6,593 bases of DNA, from assembly GCA_016210245.1 (NCBI GenBank), contig JACQUR010000513.1, positions 1-6,593 of the forward strand, given 5' to 3'. This DNA is from Chloroflexota bacterium (GTDB taxonomy: Bacteria > Chloroflexota > UBA6077 > JACQUR01). Shown here in pieces: positions 1 through 5,754 of the stretch. Made by a program: the position numbers and the translations under genes. Position 1 is the first letter of the stretch, and each line of letters begins with the position of its first letter. The notes under the pieces were generated by a model that saw only the letters and a program-made list of their open reading frames with translations, was not told where the DNA came from and ran no database searches.

Positions 1-1
1 C

Positions 2-832
2 ACCAAGCCGGTGCCGTTCTGGGAGTGGCTCATCCGCGAGGTGCAGTCGGCGCACCCGGACACCATCTTCCTCTCCGAGGCTTTCACCCGCCCCAAGATG
101 CTGAAGGTGCTCGCCAAGGCCGGCTTCACCCAGTCCTACACCTACTTCACCTGGCGCGACTTCAAGGCTGAGCTGACGGACTACTTCGTGGAGCTGGGTC
201 AGTCTGAGGCTGGGGAGTACCTGCGCGGCAACCTGTTCACCAACACCCCGGACATCCTGCCGCGCATCCTCCAGAAGGGCGGCCGCCCGGCCTTCAAGCT
301 GCGGCTGGTGCTGGCGGCCACCCTCTCCTCCGTCTACGGCATCTACAACGGCTTCGAGCTGTGCGAGGCCCGGGCCATCCCGGGCACGGAGGAGTACGCC
401 AACTCGGAGAAGTACGAGTACAAGGTCTGGGACTGGGACCGCCCGGGCAACATCAAGGACGTCATCGCCCGGATCAATCGTATCCGGAAAGACAATCCAG
501 CCCTCCACCGCTCCAGGAACCTGCGCTTCTACCACGCCGACGACGACAACGTGCTGTTCTACGGCAAGGCCACTCCCGGGCGGGAGAACGTGGTGCTGGT
601 GGCAGCCAACCTCGACCCGTTCCAACGCCATCGGTCCACGCTGCATCTCCCCATCCGCGAGCTGGGGATCGGCCCCAACGAAACCTACGAGGTCTACGAG
701 CTGATCACGGAGACCAGGTACCTGTGGAAAGGGGAGCGGCAGTCGATCGACCTGGACCCGCAGGTCGAGCCGGCCGCCATCTTCGCACTGGAGCGCTGGC
801 CACACAAGGACTACGATACGCCATGCCTGTAG
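2..832 (+). CDS. glgE: Alpha-1,4-glucan:maltose-1-phosphate maltosyltransferase GlgE, C-terminal part (5' end outside the window)
   Basis: This enzyme transfers maltosyl units from maltose-1-phosphate to the non-reducing end of alpha-1,4-glucans in the cytoplasm. The reading frame is already open at base 2 (TKPVPFWEW), and no start should be assigned at the GTG at 11. In the family the GH13 nucleophile Asp sits in a DNPHTKP motif, so the window opens only a few residues after it. The remaining catalytic signatures are visible: LSEAFTRP, whose Glu (codon 77-79) matches the general acid, and FTNTPDIL, whose Asp (codon 251-253) matches the transition-state stabiliser. SEKYE, DWDRPGNI and NPALH follow, then a beta-rich C-terminal domain with VVLVAANLDP. 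The 276 visible residues are a bit under half of a usual GlgE of about 650-700. The gene stops at 830-832. With treS and maltokinase downstream, it completes the trehalose-to-glucan pathway. Family assignment is confident. Confidence 0.95.
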   Translation, partial: TKPVPFWEWLIREVQSAHPDTIFLSEAFTRPKMLKVLAKAGFTQSYTYFTWRDFKAELTDYFVELGQSEAGEYLRGNLFTNTPDILPRILQKGGRPAFKLRLVLAATLSSVYGIYNGFELCEARAIPGTEEYANSEKYEYKVWDWDRPGNIKDVIARINRIRKDNPALHRSRNLRFYHADDDNVLFYGKATPGRENVVLVAANLDPFQRHRSTLHLPIRELGIGPNETYEVYELITETRYLWKGERQSIDLDPQVEPAAIFALERWPHKDYDTPCL

Positions 833-850
833 CGAACAGGAGCTTTCCAA

Positions 851-919
851 ACCGCAGAGACGCAGAGACACAGAGCGCTCGGGAAAGAAGGAGTCTCAGC
901 GTCTCGGCGACTCGGCGGT
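851..919. repeat. Imperfect palindromic repeat with 8-nt periodicity
   Basis: The left arm is 851-875 and the right arm 895-919. The right arm's reverse complement matches the left arm at 20 of 25 positions by hand count, with a 19-nt loop (876-894). Each arm is built from about three 8-nt units of the type gacgcaga. No T-run follows, so it is not a typical intrinsic terminator, although the transcript could fold into a long hairpin between glgE and the next gene. A half copy of the same family lies inside the maltokinase gene at 4663-4690. Similar gagacacggaga-type repeats are scattered in several bacterial genomes. Whether this one is mobile cannot be told from a single window. Confidence 0.8.
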
Positions 920-924
920 GAGAG

Positions 925-932
925 AGGGAGGG
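925..932 (+). promoter_or_regulatory. Ribosome binding site that decides the start of the first MNT gene
   Basis: AGGGAGGG lies 6 nt before the GTG at 939. The alternative in-frame GTG at 918 falls in the right arm of the palindromic repeat and has no comparable site. Starting at 939 also makes the N-terminus align without gaps with the second MNT protein: IRR is at residues 13-15 in both. Confidence 0.7.
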
Positions 933-938
933 CAGCCT

Positions 939-1331
939 GTGGACGATCAGCCGCGTGCGGAGCTGGAAGAGCGCATTCGCCGCCTGCTGCCCCACCTGCA
1001 GGAGGAGAACGCACGCGAGGTAGCGGGTGCCGTGGAGCGCCTGGTCGATGCCCTGCACCCCGAGCGGATCTATGTGTTCGGGTCCTGGGCGCGTGGCGAG
1101 GCCTCGCCCGACCGCGCCATCGAGCTGCTCGTCCTCGTCTCCCACTCCGACTTGCCGCCGCACCGGCGCGACCAGGAAGCGACCCGCGTGCTGGGTAGCC
1201 CCCTGGTGCCCATCGACCTCCTGGTGGTCACCCGCAAGGAGTTCCAGCGGCGCAGCCGAGCCGAGGCCTCCCTGCCCGGGACCGTGCTGCGGGAGGGGCG
1301 GACGCTCTACGCGGGCAGAGTCTTCTCGTGA
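939..1331 (+). CDS. MNT-type nucleotidyltransferase-fold protein with degenerate catalytic motif
   Basis: A 130-residue protein of the minimal nucleotidyltransferase (MNT, NTP_transf_2-like) family, whose members often pair with HEPN proteins as antitoxin or modifying partner. Residues 1-40 look helical and the nucleotidyltransferase core follows. The motif begins normally with FGSWARGEASPD (G48, S49), but the metal-binding DxD is replaced by A60-I61-E62; the later Asp in PIDLLVV (D93) is kept. A gapless alignment with the next gene product gives 61 identities over 114 residues by hand count, so the two are tandem paralogues. Loss of the first Asp suggests little or no nucleotidyl transfer, with a structural or regulatory role possible (inference). 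The start is GTG 939, chosen from the ribosome binding site and the paralogue alignment. The frame is intact, which argues against simple decay. Confidence 0.85.
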   Translation: MDDQPRAELEERIRRLLPHLQEENAREVAGAVERLVDALHPERIYVFGSWARGEASPDRAIELLVLVSHSDLPPHRRDQEATRVLGSPLVPIDLLVVTRKEFQRRSRAEASLPGTVLREGRTLYAGRVFS

Positions 1332-1352
1332 TGCGTGGCGCGGGGGTGCTTG

Positions 1353-1364
1353 GACGCAGAGACA
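1353..1364. repeat. 12-nt echo of the upstream palindromic repeat
   Basis: The string gacgcagagaca in the gap between the two MNT genes is identical to 859-870 in the left arm of the palindrome. It could be a remnant carried along when the MNT gene was duplicated, or a decayed repeat, but a 12-nt match of low-complexity sequence may also be chance. Confidence 0.3.
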
Positions 1365-1393
1365 GGGATCATCGACAAGAGGTTGGTGGGAGT

Positions 1394-1400
1394 AAAGGAG
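1394..1400 (+). promoter_or_regulatory. Ribosome binding site of the second MNT gene
   Basis: AAAGGAG lies 5 nt before ATG 1406. It decides against an in-frame GTG at 1328 that overlaps the stop of the previous gene (GTGA) and would add 26 residues without matching the paralogue's N-terminus. Confidence 0.75.
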
Positions 1401-1405
1401 TCACT

Positions 1406-1786
1406 ATGGCCGAGCACGAAAACGTCGCGATGGACGAGCACATCCGGAGGGAGCTGCCCCGGATGAGTACGGAAGATGCGCGGGAGCTGGCCCGCATCCT
1501 TCAGAGGCTGATCGCTGCCCTGCGGCCCGAGCGAATCTACGCCTTTGGATCTCAGGCTCGGGGGGACGCCACGCCGGACAGCGACGTGGATCTGCTGCTC
1601 GTGGTATCCAGCGCGGACCAGCCTTCGTATCGTTTGGAGCAGGCTGCTTACCACGCCATGGGCCGGCGCAATCTCTCGGTCGACGTTCTCGTCATGGCGC
1701 GAGAGGAGTTCGACCGGCGCGCGCGCGCCCTGGCCTCTCTGCCGGCGACGGTGCTTCGAGAGGGGAAGATGCTGTATGCGGCCTGA
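1406..1786 (+). CDS. MNT-type nucleotidyltransferase, intact catalytic motif (partner of HEPN protein)
   Basis: A 126-residue minimal nucleotidyltransferase. A helical N-terminal part (about 1-40) precedes the core, which carries the full GS-x10-DxD signature: G48-S49 in FGSQARGDATPD and D60-V61-D62, with a further Asp in the SVDVLVM strand. In the characterised Shewanella MntA/HepT pair, the MNT protein attaches AMP to a tyrosine of the HEPN toxin and silences it. A similar role here is inferred from the overlap with the HEPN gene, not shown by sequence alone. The ATG at 1406 has a good ribosome binding site. The gene ends 11 nt inside the HEPN gene, which suggests translational coupling. 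It is the active-looking member of the tandem pair with the gene at 939. Confidence 0.9.
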   Translation: MAEHENVAMDEHIRRELPRMSTEDARELARILQRLIAALRPERIYAFGSQARGDATPDSDVDLLLVVSSADQPSYRLEQAAYHAMGRRNLSVDVLVMAREEFDRRARALASLPATVLREGKMLYAA

Positions 1787-2195
1787 GGCGTTGCTGGAAG
1801 CGCAAGAGTGGTTGAACCGAGCGAACCGGGACCTCCGGATCGCTGCGGCAAACCTGCGGGGAGCTGAGGTCTTTCCCGACGCCGCCGTCTTCTTCGCCCA
1901 GCAGGCAGCGGAGAAGGCGCTGAAGGCATTTCTGGTGGCCCACGATCATCCATTCCCCAGGACCCACGACCTGGAGCGCCTCGTCGAGTGGTGCGAAACC
2001 ATCGAAGGGGGATTCGCGGCTTTCTTGGGTGCAGCGCGGACGTTGAGCCCGTACGCCATCGGCTTCCGCTATCCGGGCGGGCCGCAGGAGCCTGAGATGG
2101 CTGAGGCCCAGGAGGCCCTGGGGCTGGCCGGCGAGATCGTCCGGTTCGTTCACGACCGCCTGTGGGGTGCCAGTGCGCTCGGAGGACCCCCGTGA
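1776..2195 (+). CDS. HEPN-domain protein
   Basis: A 139-residue all-helical HEPN protein (PF05168-like). Visible signatures are NRDLRIAAANL near residues 17-27, the family motif FFAQQAAEKALKAFL at 39-53, THDLERL at 63-69, and YAIGFRYPGG at 93-102, matching the Y...RYP found in this subfamily. HEPN proteins next to MNT genes are often toxins acting on RNA through an Rx4-6H motif. I checked all four histidines (56, 58, 64, 126), and none has an Arg 5-7 residues upstream, so the canonical RNase motif is absent. The ATG at 1776 overlaps the MNT stop by 11 nt, with a purine-rich AGGGGAAG about 7 nt upstream. The function may be as a non-RNase partner of the MNT proteins; the toxin role is unproven. 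The next gene, treS, starts 19 nt after the stop. Confidence 0.88.
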   Translation: MRPEALLEAQEWLNRANRDLRIAAANLRGAEVFPDAAVFFAQQAAEKALKAFLVAHDHPFPRTHDLERLVEWCETIEGGFAAFLGAARTLSPYAIGFRYPGGPQEPEMAEAQEALGLAGEIVRFVHDRLWGASALGGPP

Positions 2196-2214
2196 CCAGG
2201 GCCTTGGAGCCTTC

Positions 2215-3879
2215 ATGACGACGACTGGCGACCCACTCTGGTACAAAGACGCCATCATCTACGAGCTGCACGTCAAAGCGTTCTGCGACAGCAATGCCGA
2301 TGGGCTTGGCGATTTCCGCGGCTTGATGGACAAGCTCGACTATGTGCAGGACCTGGGCATCACTGCGCTCTGGTTGCTGCCCTTCTACCCATCGCCTTTG
2401 AAGGACGACGGCTACGATATCGCCGATTACTACAGCATCCACCCGGACTACGGGAGCATGGACGACTTCCAGGCTTTCCTGGACGAGGCCCACCGGCGGG
2501 GGCTTCGAGTGATTACCGAGCTCGTCCTGAACCACACCTCCGACCAGCACCCGTGGTTCCAGCAAGCTCGCACCTCGCCCACCTCCCCCTATCGGGACTA
2601 CTACGTCTGGAGCGACACCGACCAGAAGTACCTGGACGCGCGCATCATCTTCCTGGATACCGAGCGCTCCAACTGGACCTGGGACCCGTCTGCCAAGGCG
2701 TACTTCTGGCACCGCTTCTTCAGCCACCAGCCCGACCTGAATTTCGACAACCCCGAGGTGCGACGCGCGGTCCTGGACGTGGTCGCCTTCTGGCTAGACA
2801 AGGGGGTGGATGGCCTGCGCTGCGACGCGGTCCCGTACCTGTTCGAGCGCGAGGGTACCAACGGCGAGAACCTGCCGGAAACCCACCAGTTCTGCAAGGA
2901 GCTGCGCGCGTTCGTCGATGCCCACTTTCCGAACCGCATGCTGCTGGCCGAGGCCAACCAGTGGCCGTCCGACGTGCGTCCCTACTTCGGCGAGGGCGAC
3001 GAGTTCCACATGGCCTTCCACTTCCCGCTGATGCCGCGCCTCTTCATGGCGCTGCGCCGCGAAGACCGCACTCCAATCGTCGAGATCGTGCAGCAAACGC
3101 CGGACATTCCGGAGACGTGCCAGTGGGCGATCTTCCTGCGCAACCACGACGAGCTGACGCTGGAGATGGTCACCGACGCCGAGCGCGACTACATGTACTA
3201 CTCCTACGCCTCGGACCCGCGGGCGCGTCTCAACCTCGGCATCCGCCGTCGGCTCGCCCCGCTCATGGACAACGGGCGCCGCCAGATGGAGCTGCTGACC
3301 AGCCTCTTGCTGAGCCTGCCGGGGACCCCCATCCTCTACTACGGCGACGAGCTGGGCATGGGCGACAACATCTATCTGGGCGACCGCAACGGCGTGCGCA
3401 CGCCGATGCAGTGGAGTCTTGATCGGAACGCCGGTTTCTCGCGCGCCGACGCGGCCCGGCTCTACAGCCCGGTCATCGTCGATCCCGTCCACGGCTATCA
3501 GGCTGTGAACGTGGAGGCGCAGCAGCGGGTGGCCACCTCGCTGCTCAACTGGATGAAGCGGCTCGTTGCCATCCGCAAGCGCTACCTGGCCTTCGGCCGG
3601 GGCAGCGTGCGCTTCCTCTCGCCCGCCAACCGCCGTGTCCTGGCCTACCTCCGGGAACACCAGGGACAGCGGCTGCTCATCGTCAACAACCTGTCCCGCT
3701 TCGCCCAGGCAGTGGAGCTGGACCTGAGTGGGCTCGAGGGGATGGTCCCGGTGGAGGTGTTCGGGCACAATGCCTTCCCGTCGATCGAGCGGCGCCCGTA
3801 CGTAATGACCCTCGGCCCGCACGGGTTCTACTGGCTGGTGCTGGACGAGAGCGCCAGGGCCAGCGACGGGCATGGCTGA
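2215..3879 (+). CDS. treS: Trehalose synthase (maltose alpha-D-glucosyltransferase)
   Basis: A GH13 enzyme interconverting maltose and trehalose in the cytoplasm; 554 residues, close to the usual single-domain TreS size. It opens with the diagnostic DPLWYKDAIIYELHVKAF, followed by LPFYPSPLKDDGYDIADYY (about 55-73) and NHTSDQHPWF (106-115). Catalytic residues are visible: nucleophile D204 in GLRCDAVP, acid/base E246 in LLAEANQWP, and stabiliser D312 in RNHDELTLE. GTPILYYGDELGMGDN and RTPMQW follow, then a beta-rich C-terminal domain. The start is ATG 2215, with TTGGAG 5 nt upstream; an upstream in-frame GTG at 2167 would lie inside the HEPN gene and add residues foreign to the family. The stop overlaps the maltokinase start by 8 nt. 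In many bacteria TreS and maltokinase are fused or form a complex, so joint expression fits. Confidence is high. Confidence 0.96.
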   Translation: MTTTGDPLWYKDAIIYELHVKAFCDSNADGLGDFRGLMDKLDYVQDLGITALWLLPFYPSPLKDDGYDIADYYSIHPDYGSMDDFQAFLDEAHRRGLRVITELVLNHTSDQHPWFQQARTSPTSPYRDYYVWSDTDQKYLDARIIFLDTERSNWTWDPSAKAYFWHRFFSHQPDLNFDNPEVRRAVLDVVAFWLDKGVDGLRCDAVPYLFEREGTNGENLPETHQFCKELRAFVDAHFPNRMLLAEANQWPSDVRPYFGEGDEFHMAFHFPLMPRLFMALRREDRTPIVEIVQQTPDIPETCQWAIFLRNHDELTLEMVTDAERDYMYYSYASDPRARLNLGIRRRLAPLMDNGRRQMELLTSLLLSLPGTPILYYGDELGMGDNIYLGDRNGVRTPMQWSLDRNAGFSRADAARLYSPVIVDPVHGYQAVNVEAQQRVATSLLNWMKRLVAIRKRYLAFGRGSVRFLSPANRRVLAYLREHQGQRLLIVNNLSRFAQAVELDLSGLEGMVPVEVFGHNAFPSIERRPYVMTLGPHGFYWLVLDESARASDGHG

Positions 3880-5527
3880 TCGGGCGCCCGGTCTGCCCCA
3901 GCGCGTCAGCCTCGGCCAGGTCGCCAGCAGCGCTGTCCTGGTCGCCGAGCTGCCGCGCCTCGTCGGCGCCATCCCGCCCGAGGTTCTGAAGGCGCGGCGC
4001 TGGTTCGGCGGCAAGAGCCGAGCGATCGGCCGCGTCAGTCTGCTGGACCACGCCGTGCTCGCGGACGAGCCGCTGGCCATCCTGGCGCTCGTCACCGTGG
4101 ACTATGCCGACGGTGGAGTCGAGGTCTATCACCTGCCCCTGCTGTTCGGCGCTGGCGCCTCCCCACCAGCAGCCTCGGCGCCGATCCTGGAAGTCGTGTC
4201 CCCAGCCGGGAGCGTCGGCGTCTACGACGCGCTCGTGGACGAGGGCTACGGCCTGCGGCTGCTCCAGCTCATCCGCGACCGCGCGCGGCTGCCGGCGCAG
4301 CACGGTGCGATCGTCTGCCAGGCCACCGGCCTGCTGGCCGAGCCTCGGGTCGTGCAGCACGCTCGGCCCTGCCCGGCCGAGCAGAGCAACACCTCGATCC
4401 TGTACGACCAGGCGTGGATCCTGAAGAACCTGCGCAAGCTCGAGTTCGGGACGAGCCGCGACCTGGAGGTCTGCCAGTTCCTGAGCGCCTGCACGGGGTT
4501 CCGCCACGCGCCGCGCCTGGCGGGCAGCATCGAGTACCAGGCGAGCGACGGGCGGCGAGCCACCCTGGCCGTGCTCCAGGAGTTCGTGCCGCACCAGGGC
4601 GATGGCTGGACCTACGTGCTGGCGGCGCTCGTGCCCCTGTACCGGGCCCTGTTTGAAAAAGGCTCCGTGTCTCCGTGTCTCCGTGGTGAACCTCCGTCCT
4701 CACAGCGCCGAGGTGTACATGCGGGACAGCGGCCGCCTGAGGCGCAGGAGCTGGCGCGGGAGGCGGTGCGGCTACGCATCCCTGGCCTGGCCGCGGACAT
4801 GGAGCGCCTGGGCCGCGTCACCGGCGCGCTGCACCGCGCGCTCGGCTCGCGCCCGGACCTGCCGGCTTTTGCGCCCGAGCCCGTGGGCCCGCAGGACATC
4901 GAGGCGTGGAGCGGCGACCTGCGCCGCCAGATGGCCCAGGCCTTCGCCCGCCTCCGCTCGGGCTGGCGGGAGTTCCCAGCGCCCCTGCGGGTGCTGGTGC
5001 AGCGGTTCCTCAGCCGAAAGACCGCCTACCGGCAGGCGGTGGACGAGTTGAGCACTGGCCTCAGCGCTGGCCGATCCCAGAAGATCCAGATCCACGGCGA
5101 CTACCACCTGGGCCAGGTGCTCAAGACCAACGAGGGCTTCGTGGTGATCGACTTCGAGGGCGAGCCGGCCCGCCCCCTGGCGGAGCGGCGGGCCAGGCAA
5201 TCGCCCCTTCGGGACGTGGCGGGCATGCTGCGCTCGTTCGACTACGCCGCCCACGCTGGCCTCAGGCACGTCACGGACAGCCCGGCGCAGCCGGGCCTCC
5301 TCGCCTGGGCCGAGGCCTGGGAGGAGGTAGTGGCGGAGGTGTTCCTCCGCGGATACTGCCAGGAGGTCGCCGGCCGCGGGCTGGTGCCCGAGTCTCCGGA
5401 CGAGCTGCTGCGCCTGGCCAGGTTCTTCCAGGTGGCCAAGGCCTTCTACGAGCTGAACTACGAGTTGAACAACCGCCCCGACTGGGTCGAGATTCCGCTC
5501 CAGGGCCTCGAGCGCCTGCTCCAGTAG
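3872..5527 (+). CDS. mak: Maltokinase (Pep2/Mak-like)
   Basis: Phosphorylates maltose with ATP to maltose-1-phosphate, the substrate of GlgE. The 551-residue protein has the N-terminal cap motif IPPEVLKARRWFGGK (34-48), then an aminoglycoside-phosphotransferase-like kinase fold: SNTS (172-175), the presumed ATP-binding lysine K185 in WILKNLRKLEFG, the catalytic HGDYHLGQ (D410) and the metal-binding DFEGEP (D427), followed by PLRDVAGMLRSFDYAA. The ATG at 3872 lies within the last codons of treS (8-nt overlap) and has only a weak ribosome binding site, so translational coupling is likely. It is longer than the roughly 455-residue mycobacterial enzyme. Part of the excess is a linker at about 262-290 whose residues 264-273 (GSVSPCLRGE) are encoded by a repeat arm. 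The kinase motifs on both sides stay in frame, so the gene looks functional. Confidence 0.93.
   Translation: MADRAPGLPQRVSLGQVASSAVLVAELPRLVGAIPPEVLKARRWFGGKSRAIGRVSLLDHAVLADEPLAILALVTVDYADGGVEVYHLPLLFGAGASPPAASAPILEVVSPAGSVGVYDALVDEGYGLRLLQLIRDRARLPAQHGAIVCQATGLLAEPRVVQHARPCPAEQSNTSILYDQAWILKNLRKLEFGTSRDLEVCQFLSACTGFRHAPRLAGSIEYQASDGRRATLAVLQEFVPHQGDGWTYVLAALVPLYRALFEKGSVSPCLRGEPPSSQRRGVHAGQRPPEAQELAREAVRLRIPGLAADMERLGRVTGALHRALGSRPDLPAFAPEPVGPQDIEAWSGDLRRQMAQAFARLRSGWREFPAPLRVLVQRFLSRKTAYRQAVDELSTGLSAGRSQKIQIHGDYHLGQVLKTNEGFVVIDFEGEPARPLAERRARQSPLRDVAGMLRSFDYAAHAGLRHVTDSPAQPGLLAWAEAWEEVVAEVFLRGYCQEVAGRGLVPESPDELLRLARFFQVAKAFYELNYELNNRPDWVEIPLQGLERLLQ
4663..4690. repeat. Half copy of the 8-nt-periodic repeat, in frame inside the maltokinase gene
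   Basis: Three consecutive 8-nt units (ctccgtgt, ctccgtgt, ctccgtgg) followed by tgaa. The reverse complement of 4663-4687 matches the left arm of the palindrome at 851-875 at 20 of 25 positions by hand count. Only one arm is present. In the maltokinase frame it reads as part of GSVSPCLRGE without a stop. Confidence 0.8.
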
Positions 5528-5593
5528 TGCAGATTTGAGATTGGAGAGTGCAGAGCCATTACACGAATGATGAGCCATTACACGAATCTGCAC
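5527..5593. repeat. Short repeat cluster after maltokinase: 19-nt tandem repeat within an inverted repeat
   Basis: The 16-mer gagccattacacgaat occurs at 5553-5568 and again at 5572-5587, a 19-nt period. The pair is flanked by an inverted repeat: gtgcagat at 5527-5534 and its complement atctgcac at 5586-5593 (10 of 11 if extended inward). The gap from 5528 to 5754 contains no convincing gene. This cluster and the hairpin at 5702-5730 are what I can see in it. There is no T-run that would make it an intrinsic terminator. Confidence 0.7.
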
Positions 5594-5701
5594 ATTGGCG
5601 AGAACACCCGCCGAGGGGCAGAGCCATCCCTTCTGGGACTGGGCGATGGGGAAGATGCTGGGCGGTCGGGTGCTGAGAGGGCGCATGGGACGACTCCTGA
5701 G

Positions 5702-5730
5702 TAAGATGGAGGTGTCAGCCGTCCACCTTA
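5702..5730. promoter_or_regulatory. Small hairpin in the transposase leader
   Basis: taagatgga (5702-5710) can pair with tccacctta (5722-5730) at 8 of 9 positions around an 11-nt loop. Leader hairpins in transposase genes can limit translation from outside transcripts; that role is an inference here. Confidence 0.35.
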
Positions 5731-5741
5731 CCGGTTCCAAC

Positions 5742-5747
5742 AGGAGG
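5742..5747 (+). promoter_or_regulatory. Ribosome binding site of the transposase gene
   Basis: A perfect AGGAGG sits 7 nt before ATG 5755 and fixes the transposase start. It argues against the overlapping small reading frame at 5595-5861 being the gene. Confidence 0.75.
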
Positions 5748-5754
5748 TCGTCCC

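Noticed and set aside
851..919. Palindrome as an intrinsic terminator of glgE
   Set aside because: The stem is imperfect, the loop is long and no T-run follows.
361..921. Forward frame of 186 residues overlapping glgE
   Set aside because: It is out of frame with the clear GlgE sequence and rich in Arg, Pro and Gly, and it ends inside the repeat.
1648..2727. Antisense reading frame (359 residues) spanning the MNT2, HEPN and treS genes
   Set aside because: It crosses three sense genes with good family signatures and has a biased Arg/Pro/Gly composition typical of a shadow frame.
2794..4095. Long antisense reading frame (433 residues) opposite treS and maltokinase
   Set aside because: It lies opposite two confidently identified genes, its translation shows no recognisable domain, and long antisense frames are expected in GC-rich coding DNA.
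5535..5563. Possible promoter TTGAGA, 17-nt spacer, ATTACA
   Set aside because: The boxes are weak matches and lie inside repeat sequence; chance occurrence is likely.
5553..5587. CRISPR-like direct repeats
   Set aside because: There are only two copies with a 3-nt gap, with no spacers and no cas genes.
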